Assembly: GCF_022682495.2 (NCBI RefSeq)
Contig: NC_071390.1
Coordinates: forward strand, 171,207,220-171,271,219
Direction of reading: 5' to 3'
Source of the DNA: Desmodus rotundus
Lineage: Eukaryota > Chordata > Mammalia > Chiroptera > Phyllostomidae
Length of the DNA stretch: 64,000 nucleotides
Numbering within the stretch: the first letter of the stretch is position 1; each line of letters opens with the position of its first letter. The notes beneath the pieces were generated by a model that saw only the letters and a program-made list of their open reading frames with translations, searched no databases and had not been told where the DNA came from. Both the position numbers and the translations under genes were made by a program. Positions 21,237 through 31,510 of this stretch are shown piece after piece.

Positions 21237-22753
21237 GTGTGTGTATTTGTCCTTTGTCTTTCTACACTATATATAACAGAACAAAAATAAAGAAAAACAG
21301 AAATCTTCTCCTTCCTTGAGCAGAGATTAAAGGAAATAAAATTGAAGCATTTATTCTACAACAGGGAGGTCCCTCGTTCATGAGGGCATACATGTTGGGA
21401 AATGAATGTAAGTCTGTGGGATTTTATAAGGCATGACTCAGATTCAGGAAAAATATTTAAATAACTCTTAAACTATTTAAGGCTCTCTAGGCATGCAATA
21501 TTTCACACACACACACACACGCATTCAATATTACCTACCATTCCAACAGTATACCTATTAGCATGATCAGAATTTACTTCATCATTCTAGAATTTGCTTT
21601 CTGTGGTTTGTCTGGTTATTTGTTTGACAAGGTTTTTTTTTTTTTTTTTGGCAGTATATTAAAAGCTTAATAGCCAGGCATGCTAGAGAATGAGAGATTT
21701 TCCTTCTGTTGATTGGAAAAGCCAAAAGGAGGAGAAAAGCTATTGCACAATTCTAGAACAGTGGGGATGATTCAGAATATTTTACAAGGCAGCTTTCATC
21801 ATAGTTGATATACACAAATGAGATTTGGAACATTCATATTTACAAAACACTAACAGTTTCTTTTTTTCCTTTTAAAAGATTCTCTTTTGTTGCAGTTTTA
21901 TTCAGATGAGGTTACTGTGTTATTCTTTTGGTTGTCAGAGAAGCAAATAGGCAACAGCATCCATGGAGAACAGTGACCTGGATATAAGATGCACTGAATG
22001 CAGGAACATGGGGGTGGAAAAGAGTTTTAGGAAAAGGAAATGGCTGGACTCCTTGACCGTGACAGAGGAGTGCAGTGGTAATTTCTGTCTTCAGTGAGCT
22101 AGTAAAACACAGTTAAGATCTATGACAAGAAGGAAAGAATATTTTTTTAAATCTCATCACTTTATATAATTTATTTACAAAGACCAATAGGTAGAATGGT
22201 TACTTAGAGCTAGTGCGGGATGGGATGACTTCAGCTTTTTATTTCCAAATAGAAGAGTTGTGTGTGATGACATCAGTGCACTTGCCTCAAGCAATAAATA
22301 ACTACATTTCAATTTCTCATGCAGTTTAGCACCTAACCTTCCATTTGTCCAGTAAATATTGCTGCAAATTATAGATACTCCCACAGCACAAAATAAATGT
22401 AAATTAACTTTAATTTAATGTTCATGTTGAGAAATTATTGGAAGAAGTAAATCACGACCATAGTAAAAAGTAAGCCTTGAATCACATTCCAAATAAAAAA
22501 GGCTTAACATGTACAATGTTAATATTAATAATATGACAGGGCAGCAAAATGCATTCTCTACAAGACTAGTAGGTGTGATAAGGCAAGTTGGAAAGGCAGG
22601 AGAACATAGAATGAAAGAATTACATTCAAGGGAATATTACAGAACAATAAGAGACCACTCAGACCACTCACTTGATAAATGTGATATTTTTGACATAGCA
22701 AATCAGAAACTGAAATGAGTTTTTGAAATTTTATAAAATACATTTTAAGTCAG
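21237..22753. other. Unclassified sequence with simple repeats
   Basis: A (CA)n run of about nine units lies at 21503-21521. A T-run of 17 lies at 21633-21649. No gene recognised; the open frames at 22175-22384 (minus) and 22509-22718 have no domain support. Confidence 0.5.
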
Positions 22754-22779
22754 GCAGAGAGAGAGAGAGAGAGAGAGAG
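22754..22779. repeat. (AG)n microsatellite
   Basis: An uninterrupted AG run of about 13 units, followed by a shorter GGGAGA continuation. Confidence 0.9.
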
Positions 22780-25700
22780 GGAGACTCATACAAGGATGTC
22801 AAGACATAACTGGTAGATGAATATATTTGTTAGGAGAATGTTCAGAGGTGTGGAGGGATGGAAGTAGCCAAAGAACAATGGTAAGAAGATGGGGGCAGGG
22901 GTGAGTTCTAATTCTGCCTTGCTGTGGAGAAATGTAGATTTTGTTTCTTCTTGTGACTTCCAGAATCTATCCCTTTATCCTGACTTACCTGAATACCTTT
23001 CTGTGGATTCACCGCCTTCCATTGTAACGGGGAAGGATGCTTGTAAGTGGGCACTCTGCCAGTGCTATGAAGGAATGAGAACACACTGTCCCGGTCCTAT
23101 CACACCCATGGGCAGTCAGATAAGCCAAGAACCAACAAGAAACACCCTCTGTGGACTTTGACACCTGAGAAAGTTTTGCACAGACCTGAAAGGGAAAGAG
23201 GTATCATGAGCTGCAAAGAGAGGATGTACATGAGCATAACTTACAAACTACTGGACTAAGTATTCATTATGTTTCAAGAATTATTGTCTCCAGCAATTTC
23301 CCTTTGAAGGCTGATGTCTGTGTGCACACTTCATGGCAAAGTGAGGTAAATCATAGATGTTCGCTCACCATTGAAATCAATGTGGGTACAGGTAGAAAAT
23401 TGTAAATTTGGTTCTATGCCACTGATGTCAGTTTCTACACTGGTAAATATATGATCATTTGCTTTTCCAGCAATAGATACAAAAAGTGGGTCAAAGCTGG
23501 GGTTAACAGACTTGTGCCATCCTGAAAAAAAAAAAAAGCTATTCTGAAAATTATCCCTATGGTAATTTTTGGTATTTTTGTGGAGGTTACTAGAAATATG
23601 CTACTTGGAATGATCAGTTATCTGGGAGAGATTAGAATTCAGTTTCCATTCATTAAATAAATGATCTCTTTCCTAACTTACTGTGAAATTTCTCACTTTT
23701 CTGGACCACTTATGTAAAATGTAAAATATGAGATTTTAAATTTTGACTGACCTAAATATAACTTTGAATACTACTCTTTTTTGATTTAACTATTTTAATA
23801 ATTCTAAAGATGATCAGTCTCATATGTCCTTGTTTTGTGGGACATCAAAAAATTCTAAGAGATCCCATATGAAAATCTGAGCAACAAATTGATTCCTCCA
23901 ATTGAAACACTGTCTTTAAAGTGATGAATGTGTTCAGTTGGTTTTGATCAACATATTAAGTCCTTCTCTATCATCACTTAAGGGTCTCACTTATCAGCAC
24001 ATTCTCTTATACTTAGGTCATTAGCCGTCAAATATCTATTCATTTTGTCATCCCAAATTGATTAATACTCCCTGCTTTTACATTTCAAGAAGGCATATCT
24101 TATCTTAACAGAGTCTGAAAGAATTGCACAGTTAGGTGAAGTTGAGCCATAGCTGGAGGTAGGCAGGCTAATATTTCTTCGCTCTCCTGCTTTTATTACC
24201 ATACAAATAGGCAGATATGTCTTTTTTTCTCTTCACCTTTGGGGAGACCAAGTTGGAGGAGATCCACAGCAGGGAGCAAAAGTGTAGGCAATGGAGCATG
24301 CCATCTGGTAGGAGTATGCTGGAAAATTTTCAGCTTTCTCATTTCAACAAAAGTAAAAGCAAAAAGTCTATTAATTCAGTTTCTCACTTGGCTGAGAAAT
24401 AGATTCCACAACTCTCAAATTGCATCTGGTTTACTACATGTCTGGCTCTAATATGTACAATGAAAGCCAGACAATTTGGATGAAAATATTGTTCCTCTCT
24501 GAGCTTTCGGCAATTAGAGAGAATAACAGTGTTTTTTGTTCCTTAAATTCGGACGCCCTCCTTTTCATGGCTCCATAGTATTGCTCTGAAATGTGCAGGC
24601 TGTGTGTCTGGACTGTCCCCTGAACAGTGGCATTTGGTCTAAAGGTCTCTTCCTGAGCAGGAGAGGGTAATGATGGGAAAGATGGTTCCCTAAATCAGCA
24701 CACCTATCAGTGAGACCCAATGGCAACACCCTCATAATACCAGCTTTCCGTGCTTTGCACTGGTGAGATCTTTGAATCATCTCCTTGGGGAACTATAACT
24801 GTTTTTGGAAGCTATTATGGCTTCCAATTATTGTAAAGTTTTGACCACACTCTCCTTCCTATTTTATTTTCTGTATCACTACAAATACATTGCAAGTGTT
24901 TCTAGGGCAAGAGTCATGCTCACACTGACTTTATGCTCCCTATAGTGCCTTATACTATCTTAAAAGTACAAGAACTCTTATAACTCTTCTGTCAATCAAA
25001 GTAAATGTGATCCTTTTGGTCTTTTCCTCAAGGGCACAAAATAGCTGCTGCAGCTCGAGGCATCAAATCATATTGAAAACAGGGAAAAGGGCGATGGTTG
25101 GTCATTCCAGTCTTTATCCTTTACATCAGGAATGGCAAAATCCTTTCTAAAATCTCCTCACCAGTAAATGTCCACTTAGGTAAGTTGGCCAGAATAATGT
25201 CACATTGTTCTCCTGCAGAAGAGGATAGGATGTGCTTATATTTCTAGCTTCCATAGTGGAAGTAGGAAGATGAGTTTAGAAATGGGTGTTGGGCATTGGT
25301 TTAGCCAATCTACAATTCCCTGGTTGTGCATGAAAAGCAGTTAATAAATAGTAAGGACTCAATAAATTGTAGCTGCTCCTAGGTACACATTTGAGAGCAG
25401 AAACTTATTTAGTGCATGAAAATTAACAAAATATGATTTCATAGCCCGAACTGATAAAAAATGCACCTAATTTAAGTTAACCATCAGGCAGTACTTAATG
25501 AATTTTACATTCCACAGTGCCTATTTTTTTTATTATATCCAGAGAAAGAAACACTATGAGTGTGAATTCATAATGTTCTACTCACTGAGGGTTTCTAAAA
25601 TGATAATATCTCACAGTATTAGTCAGTATAATTCATATTTTAATTTAAGTTTCAGAAAACATCTAAGGAGAGAGAAAATATTGCCTATGATCTTTACAGG

Positions 25701-26074
25701 ACCTAATCTGATGCTCACTAGAGCCAAAAATGCAAACCAGGCATCGTCAGGCTTTCCTGGAGACTATTGCCAGTAAAGGCAGGCTCTTTCCAATCCCTAA
25801 ACAGTGGCAGCCCTGGAATCTAAACCGACTCATGTAGGGGGGTGGGGGGCATCTCTGGGGATAGGAGCCATCCTAATCAGTGTTGGGGAGAGACATCCCA
25901 GGGAAGAATAAGTCAAGGGTGAACACCAGAGATAAAGCCAAGAGCAAAATCAGAATAGGAAAGATTTTGCCAGCATACCAAGCTAAAAGTGAATAAAATC
26001 TATCTTGTAGCATCACTAGAGTATAAAGCAACAACCACGCTGCATTGTAGCCAAACACATGTATTTGGAAAACT
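22780..26074. other. Unclassified sequence, few recognisable repeats
   Basis: About 3.3 kb with no gene recognised. Weak L2-like text (GGGCAAGAGTCATGC, CTCCCTATAGTGCC) lies at about 24895-24960. At about 25180-25260 a weak antisense match to the same unnamed old repeat as at 59050-59330 is suggested by GTTGGCCAGAATAATGTCAC. An A-run lies at 23526-23538. The open frames here (22889-23161, 25498-25776 and shorter ones) have no domain support. Confidence 0.35.
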
Positions 26075-26215
26075 GGCTTCATTGTCTCCTAGCTATGAGG
26101 CCTTGGACAAGTCACTTCATTTCTTAGAATCCTAATTTTCTTAAATAACAGGAAAGATAAGATGACTTTTAGGATGTGGTAAGAATTAGAGAAAATATAA
26201 ATAAAACATTTTACA
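26075..26215 (+). repeat. MIR SINE fragment, sense
   Basis: CTCCTAGCTATGAGGCCTTG, GACAAGTCACTTCATTTCTT and AGAATCCTAATTTTCTTAAAT match MIR (TAGCTGTGTGACCTTGGGCAAGTTACTTAACCTCT, CCTCAGTTTCCTCATCTGTAAA). The 3' part is TTAGAGAAAATATAAATAAA. Confidence 0.7.
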
Positions 26216-27229
26216 GATTTTTTTTTAATCAAATGTAGTTAATTGTCTTAGGGCTTTCCCCAAATAAGGCCTCAAGCTAGACTTCTGTTCAGGTAGCTCA
26301 TCTGGGAGATTGATTCAGAGGAAAAATGTAGGACAAGGAGAAGGAAGGAAGAAACCCTAATACAAGGAAGCATTATAATGTTTACCACTGCAGGCATTAG
26401 GGACTTGGCTTGGCTGGGACTGCCTACAGAGCACAGGGAATGTTTTTCACAGTGGGTGACTTTAGGGGCGGAAGGCTGGCCCATTCATCCAGTCTTCTCC
26501 ATTGGTTGATTGAGGGTTTCCATTCTTTACTGGTTGGCTCTTCTTAAGTAGACCTTTCAAGACAGAAGGCAAAAGATTCTGGGTATATGGCTGAGGCTAA
26601 ATGCTGTCAGGACCCCATGGATATGAGCTTCTTCAAGGCAATGGCACATTTTTGTCACAGCCGAAACCAGAGGCAGGTCCTGGGACATGTGACCTGGGTA
26701 GTGGAGATAACTGCTACAGTGTTTAATAAAGCTGGTGATTATTACCGTGGTAAAGCGAATGGACATGAGCCAGTTTTCAGCAGTCAAATCATGAGGACAC
26801 AACTCAGAAATTAAGGTGGAAGAATTGCGACAGACAGCAAATACCCTGGGGCTTGGGGAGCAGTATGTTTGGGCAATGTGCTGAGCAGAGCCTGTGCTTT
26901 TTCGCTGGCATAATCCTCCTCTGTTGTGGGTGTAGTTTTCTCCCCTGAAACTGGCAGTGTTAATGAATTACCACACCACACAGTTATTGAGAACTTAGTT
27001 GTTTCAGTGATCTATTTGCTAGTTGCATGGACTGAAAACACTGTTTTGCCCATCTCCCAATCCATAGCTATTGGGAAATGTTAGTGGTTTCATTTTTCTT
27101 GAAGCAGATGTTTAGGACTATTTTATTCAACTCTCTACACCTTCTTCCCCATAAGATATTGATCTACCTCCAAACCGTATCCCAAATATCTTTCCTAGGT
27201 GCCTTTGTCAATATCTCCATGTACAACCG
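26216..27229. other. Unclassified sequence
   Basis: No gene recognised. Complementary open frames at 26557-26802 (minus) and 26587-26814 (plus) overlap, and neither has domain support. Confidence 0.4.
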
Positions 27230-27955
27230 AGGCTTGTTTGGCATGTACGGCTTTCACTCTGGCTAACCTGCCTTCCTTTGTCTTCAAACATATTGCAGTG
27301 ACATCTTGAAAACATGTCAGATCGTTCAAACCTTCCAAAGTATTTCCACTAATTTGGACTAATATCCAACTTCCTTTTCCTGGCATATAGAACTCTATGT
27401 GCATGTGGGGGAGAGTAACCGGGGGGAAATGGGGACAACTGTAACTGAACAACAGTAAAAAAGAAAAAGAACCCTATGCTATTTGTCCCTTGATTACTTC
27501 TATGATTTTATTTTATTTATTTTTATGAGTCTCCTTATTTGCTACAACAGTTTAGCTACAAAGACTTTCTTTCCGCTCCTGTAGCTCCCAAGGTCATTAT
27601 TACATTGAGAACTTTCCACTTCCTGTTTTTTTCTTCCTATTCCCGGAATGCTTTTTCCTAATGGTATCTCATTCCTCTTTATCATTTACACTTTAGGGCT
27701 GCCGTGGCTACCCAAAGAAAAGTGACTCTGTCACTGTCTATCAAATCACAGTATTTTAATTGCCTGCTTCATACTAATCACTGTTCAAATTAGCTTTTGC
27801 TTGTTTATTTGTATGTGTATTTTCTAATTTATCTTACTAGGATTTAAATATGGAAGAGCAAAGATTTATGTCTTGCTCAGGGCTATATCTCCAGTAGCTG
27901 GAATAGTTCCTGGAACAGCTTATCTGTTCAAAACCTATCTGTTAAAGTGATGAAT
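27230..27955 (+). repeat. L2 LINE, sense, split by a small L1 insertion
   Basis: AACATGTCAGATCGTTCAAA, CCTTCCAAAGTATTTCCACT and TTCCTTTTCCTGGCATATAG correspond to the L2 region CTGCTCAAAACCCTCCAATGGCT...AAAGTCC. After the insertion at 27400-27467 it resumes with AACCCTATGCTATTTGTCCC. It runs through TATTCCCGGAATGCTTTTTCC, TTATGTCTTGCTCAGGGCTA and TCTCCAGTAGCTGGAATAGTTC to a 3' end near 27955. This is one of the longest L2 relics in the window. Confidence 0.7.
27400..27467 (+). mobile_element. Very short 5'-truncated L1 3' end inserted in L2
   Basis: GGGGGAAATGGGGACAACTG, then TAACTGAACAACAGTAAAAAA, looks like the last bases of a bat-type L1 3' UTR with its A-tail. Near-identical 11-bp repeats flank it: AGAACTCTATG (27389-27399) and AGAACCCTATG (27468-27478). 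The L2 text joins up when one copy and the insert are removed. Confidence 0.65.
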
Positions 27956-29013
27956 GCACGTAGCGGTCAGTGTATACACTTTCAACAGCATTTCTGAAGA
28001 GGTGTGGTCCTTAGTTCCCAAACCTAGACTCTGTAAAACATAGATTTAAGGGTCCTGAAAGAACAGGGAAGAATTTATTCCTCAGGTCACTCTAGAAACC
28101 CAAATGACCCTTATATTTAGGGACAATCCCTTTTTGTCCCCTGTTTTCAGTGACTTCAGGCCCCATGTGGAATCTGCAGGGCAGTGCTGCGGTGGCCTGC
28201 AAGCGGTGCTCACCCACTTACCGTTTTTACGGGTCTTTAATGAGGTGAGTGCAGAAATCAAGAGTACACATTTCCAGACTGTGGTAGCAGTTTGATATCA
28301 TGACAAACAAGTGTGTAACCATTTTTCAAATGATTATTTTGTTGGTTTTTTAAAAGGGTCAGTTTGTGATGGATTAGGAGAAAGTAAAATCCTATTCATC
28401 ATAAGTACTTGGAGGACCTGCTATACTCATAGAGTAGAGATGAAGCCCAGAGAAGACTCACGAAACCCAGTGCCATGACAGCCAGAACCTTTGGGTAATT
28501 ATCAAGTGCAGGGTTTCTCAAATTTCGGAGTATGGAACCCTGTTAAATAAGAGCAAATGTGCATTGGCAATACCCTGGTATTCAGTGCTGACTCTGGACT
28601 TTAGGTAATAGCAGACAGTGAATAAGACATCTGAGAACAGTAGTGTCTTGTACAACAAGCAAATAGCATGCAGACTAAATGATATTAAAGCAAAAACAGG
28701 GAGTCTCTTGAAAAAAATTGAGGAATATCAGCAAAATAACAGCAGGCATTTAGGTAGCAGTAGGGAAATTTTCTTAGTTATATACGCTATAGATTTTCCT
28801 GTTTCTTAGTGAAGAGAAACTGGAAGTTTGCGTTAGATTTCTGATTACTCAGAACAATAACAAATAATAATAATTAGCATGAACTGAGAGTTGATTAGGT
28901 GCTACACAGTCTTCTGATTTGGGCTACAAATTCAGGCCATCTGGGTCTATTGCCTGTGCCCTTAGTGGGCAGAGTTGAGTTTCATTTAACCATATCCAAC
29001 TGGAGAAGTTAGT
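27956..29013. other. Unclassified sequence
   Basis: No gene recognised. A weak antisense MIR-like stretch lies at 28870-28920 (TGAACTGAGAGTTGATTAGG). Open frames at 28104-28295 and 28618-28809 have no domain support. Confidence 0.35.
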
Positions 29014-29170
29014 CAGCTGTTGGATACACAAGTCCAACCCGTTCTGTTCAAGGATCCACTCCACAGTTGGGAATACTCGTCTGCGGAGAACCTACTACAG
29101 TTACATGTGGATTTTCCACTGCGCAGGAAGTAGGCACCTCCAACCCCCTCATTGTTCAGGGTCAACTGTA
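29014..29170 (+). mobile_element. Tigger2/MER8-like DNA transposon remnant
   Basis: The 3' end reads GGATTTTCCACTGCGCAGGA and AACCCCCTCATTGTTCAGGG, then TCAACTGTA. This is the known MER8/Tigger2 end (CGACTGCGCGGGG...AACCCCCGCGTTGTTCAAGGGTCAACTGTA). The 5' end (CAGCTGTTGGATACACAAG, then TCAAGGATCCACT) is weaker. It is a non-autonomous copy of a pogo-like Tc1/mariner element. Confidence 0.65.
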
Positions 29171-29171
29171 C

Positions 29172-29970
29172 TGTTTTTTCTTCCACATACACATGTATGA
29201 TAAAGTTTAACTTATAAATTAGGCACAGTAAGAGGCTAACAGCAACAATAATAAAATAGAACAACAATGGCAATACACTGTAATGAAAGTTATGTGGATG
29301 TGGTTGTTCCTTTCAGAGCATCCTTTGCTGAAGTCTTCCTATAACCTCAGCGCTTTCTGGTGCAACAGCTTGCTGTCACATGAACACATTTCCTGTTCAT
29401 GTCTCTTTCACCTGAACCAAGAACTTATCTTCACTGTGGCCGTAACTTTTGTATTCCAGGTACAACAGCAAACTAGCACAACTTTCTTTTCCCTCTTCAC
29501 AATATCATGCATAGTAGATTCATTCTTACTGTACAGCTTAGCAACATCAGCATACAATTTTTTTTTTCCTTTTTAAGTTGACAGCTTTCACCTCTTCACT
29601 TAAAGGAAGCACTTTGGCAACTTTTCTTTGCCATACTGGATAGCGAGCATCACTACTCTTGCGCCTTTGGGCCATTGTGAAGTAAAACCAGTGTTGCTTG
29701 CACACAAGCACTGGGACAGTCGATCTGATGACCCAGACAGCTACTGAGTGACTAATGGGTGACAAGCAATAGATCATGGAGACATGGGACAAAGAGGTAA
29801 TTCACATCCCAGGCAGGATGGAGGAGGAAAGCTCAAGATTTTATCATACTACTCAGAATGATACACGATTTAAAACAGATGAATTGTTTATTTCTGGAAT
29901 TTTCCCTTTAAGATTTTTGGGTCACAGTTGACCTCAGGTAATGGAAACCGTGGATAAGGGGTGACTACTT
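29172..29970 (-). mobile_element. Tigger (Tigger3-like) DNA transposon, antisense, internally deleted
   Basis: Read from 29970 backwards, the element begins with the terminal AGTAGTCACCCCTTATCCAC (family: AGTAGTCCCCCCTTATCCGC), then the GGTTTCCATTACCTGAGGTC and AACTGTGACCC terminal region. A 5' leader follows, and then an ATG that opens a transposase N-terminus at 29675. The far part (29172-29300 on the plus strand) has TAAAGTTTAACTTATAAATT and AGGCACAGTAAGAGGC, typical of the same group. Most of the transposase is missing and the second terminal inverted repeat is not seen. It is a dead copy of a pogo-like element that used TA target sites. Confidence 0.8.
29547..29675 (-). pseudogene. Tigger transposase N-terminal remnant (42 codons)
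   Basis: Starting at the ATG at 29675-29673, the first residues contain RRKSSDA and, further on, KVLPLSEEVKAV. These match the start of pogo-like Tigger transposases, where the family has a PKRKSSDA-type start and a VLPLSEKVKVL-type helix. In intact members this leads into the CENP-B-like helix-turn-helix DNA-binding region, which is cut short here by a stop. The DDE catalytic domain is absent. The larger minus-strand open frame (29547-29792) includes untranslated leader upstream of this ATG. It cannot make a working transposase. Confidence 0.75.
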
Positions 29971-30221
29971 CTCTATGTGTTATAGACTTACACTCATTTT
30001 ACATACAACTTAAAATCAGAAAATGTAGTTTGGACTAAGGTCATTTTTTGAAGAAACCTAGTTTTCAAAAATTCTACTCACATTAAGGAAATTAATCTTG
30101 AAGTGTCCACATCATCACTGCATAATTAGCACCACAGGTCACATTTACCGAATCCACAGAAAGTCTGAAGAAGCACAGCCATGTCTGGCAATGCCGTGAT
30201 ATGTCATCCTCCTAATGAAGT
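29971..30221. other. Short unclassified spacer
   Basis: Between the Tigger copy and the L1. Nothing recognised. Confidence 0.4.
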
Positions 30222-30704
30222 TAAAAAAACCAAGACAAATGCCTATCAGTAGATGAACGGGTAAAAAAGTTGTGGTACATTTACATGATGAAATACTATT
30301 TGGCCATAAAAAAAGAAGGAAATCGTACCATTTGTGACAGCATGGATGGACCTGGAGAGTATTATGCTAAGTGAAATAAGCCAGTCAGGGAAAGATAAAT
30401 GCCATGTGATCTCAGTCATATGTGGAATCTAATGAACAAAATAAATGACAAACAAAATAGAAACAGAGGCCTGGATACATGGAACAGACTGACAGCTGTC
30501 GGAGGGGAGGGGAGAGTAGGCGATTGGATGAAAAACAGTGAAGGAATTAGCAGAAAGAGGTGTATAATGTATAGACAGAGATAACAGTGTGGTGATGGCC
30601 GGAGGGAAGGGGGCCGGGGCTGGGTGGAGGGGCGCAAGGAAGGAGTGGATGGAGACACATAAAAATAAAGTTTTAGTTAATTAATTAATTAATTAATTAA
30701 TTAA
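30222..30704 (+). mobile_element. L1 LINE 3' end, sense, 5'-truncated, tail converted to (TTAA)n
   Basis: It opens inside ORF2 (ACAAATGCCTATCAGTAGAT, TTGTGGTACATTTACATGAT, TGAAATACTATTTGGCCATA). It then has AGCATGGATGGACCTGGAGA, GCTAAGTGAAATAAGCCAGT and ATGTGGAATCTAATGAACAA, the end of ORF2. The 3' UTR has a G-rich stretch at 30500-30650 and ends ACATAAAAATAAAG. In place of a plain A-tail there is a (TTAA)7 run. ORF2 is broken by frameshifts and stops. Divergence is moderate, so it is younger than the copy at 20.3 kb. Confidence 0.88.
30677..30704. repeat. (TTAA)n microsatellite, seven units
   Basis: A perfect tetranucleotide run directly at the 3' end of the L1 copy, where its A-rich tail would be. 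Confidence 0.9.
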
Positions 30705-31379
30705 TGTTCAACTTATGTACAAACATAAACACACAGTATAACCAAGTGCTAAACTGAATCTAATAAAACTTAATGGAAAAAACAGAAATATGATGTTTAG
30801 TATAATTAAATTTTCTTGATTTCCGAGACTAAGATTTATGGTGTCTAACCATTTGACAATCTGTCTAAACCAAGGTATTGATTCCCTTACCTTACTCATC
30901 CTGGTAGTATTTTTATTTAAAAAACTTAAGGTTTTGCTACTGCTAAACAATAATGGTTATAGCATAGGATTGTAATACAGAAATAGTGCAGCGTACTTAC
31001 GGATCCTACTCCAAAACCAGGAGCTCACACATGGTAGACATTTAACCAATATCTACCAATGCTAAAATGATTTCAGGATATTTTTTGAAAGTTCTTTTTT
31101 CCCCCTGTCTCTTTAAAGAAGGAAAAAATAAATCTCGGGGTAATGGAAGGATATGCATTTAAGACACTTCAGTTACAAAGGCTATAGTGACAAGTATGAG
31201 CATGTTAACCCTTTATAGTGAATTATAAACTAGACACCCCCAAAATACGCTCATATTTCTAAAGGTGTCTGTGGTTTCATGCTGCTTAGGATATGACAGA
31301 TAAGGAGTGCACAGGCTTTTACAGATTTGTGCCTACCCTGTCCTCTGTACTACCTTCTCCCTTCCTTGTCATCCCTGCC
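30705..31379. other. Unclassified A+T-rich sequence
   Basis: No gene or repeat recognised. The minus-strand frame at 30708-30950 has no domain support. Confidence 0.4.
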
Positions 31380-31510
31380 TCCCTGACCTGACCTACCCTC
31401 TCTAAGGTGGACCAGACAGCTGGCTACTGCATACCTTTGCTCATGCCGGTCCCACACCTTGAACTACCTTCTCTCCATCATTACATTCTCAGGTTTTACT
31501 CATCCTTCAT
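31380..31510 (+). repeat. Possible L2 fragment, sense
   Basis: TACCTTTGCTCATGCCGGTC, CCACACCTTGAACTACCTTC and TCTCCATC resemble the L2 text TTGCTCATGCTGTTCCCTCTGCCTGGAATGCCCTCC. A short match. Confidence 0.4.
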
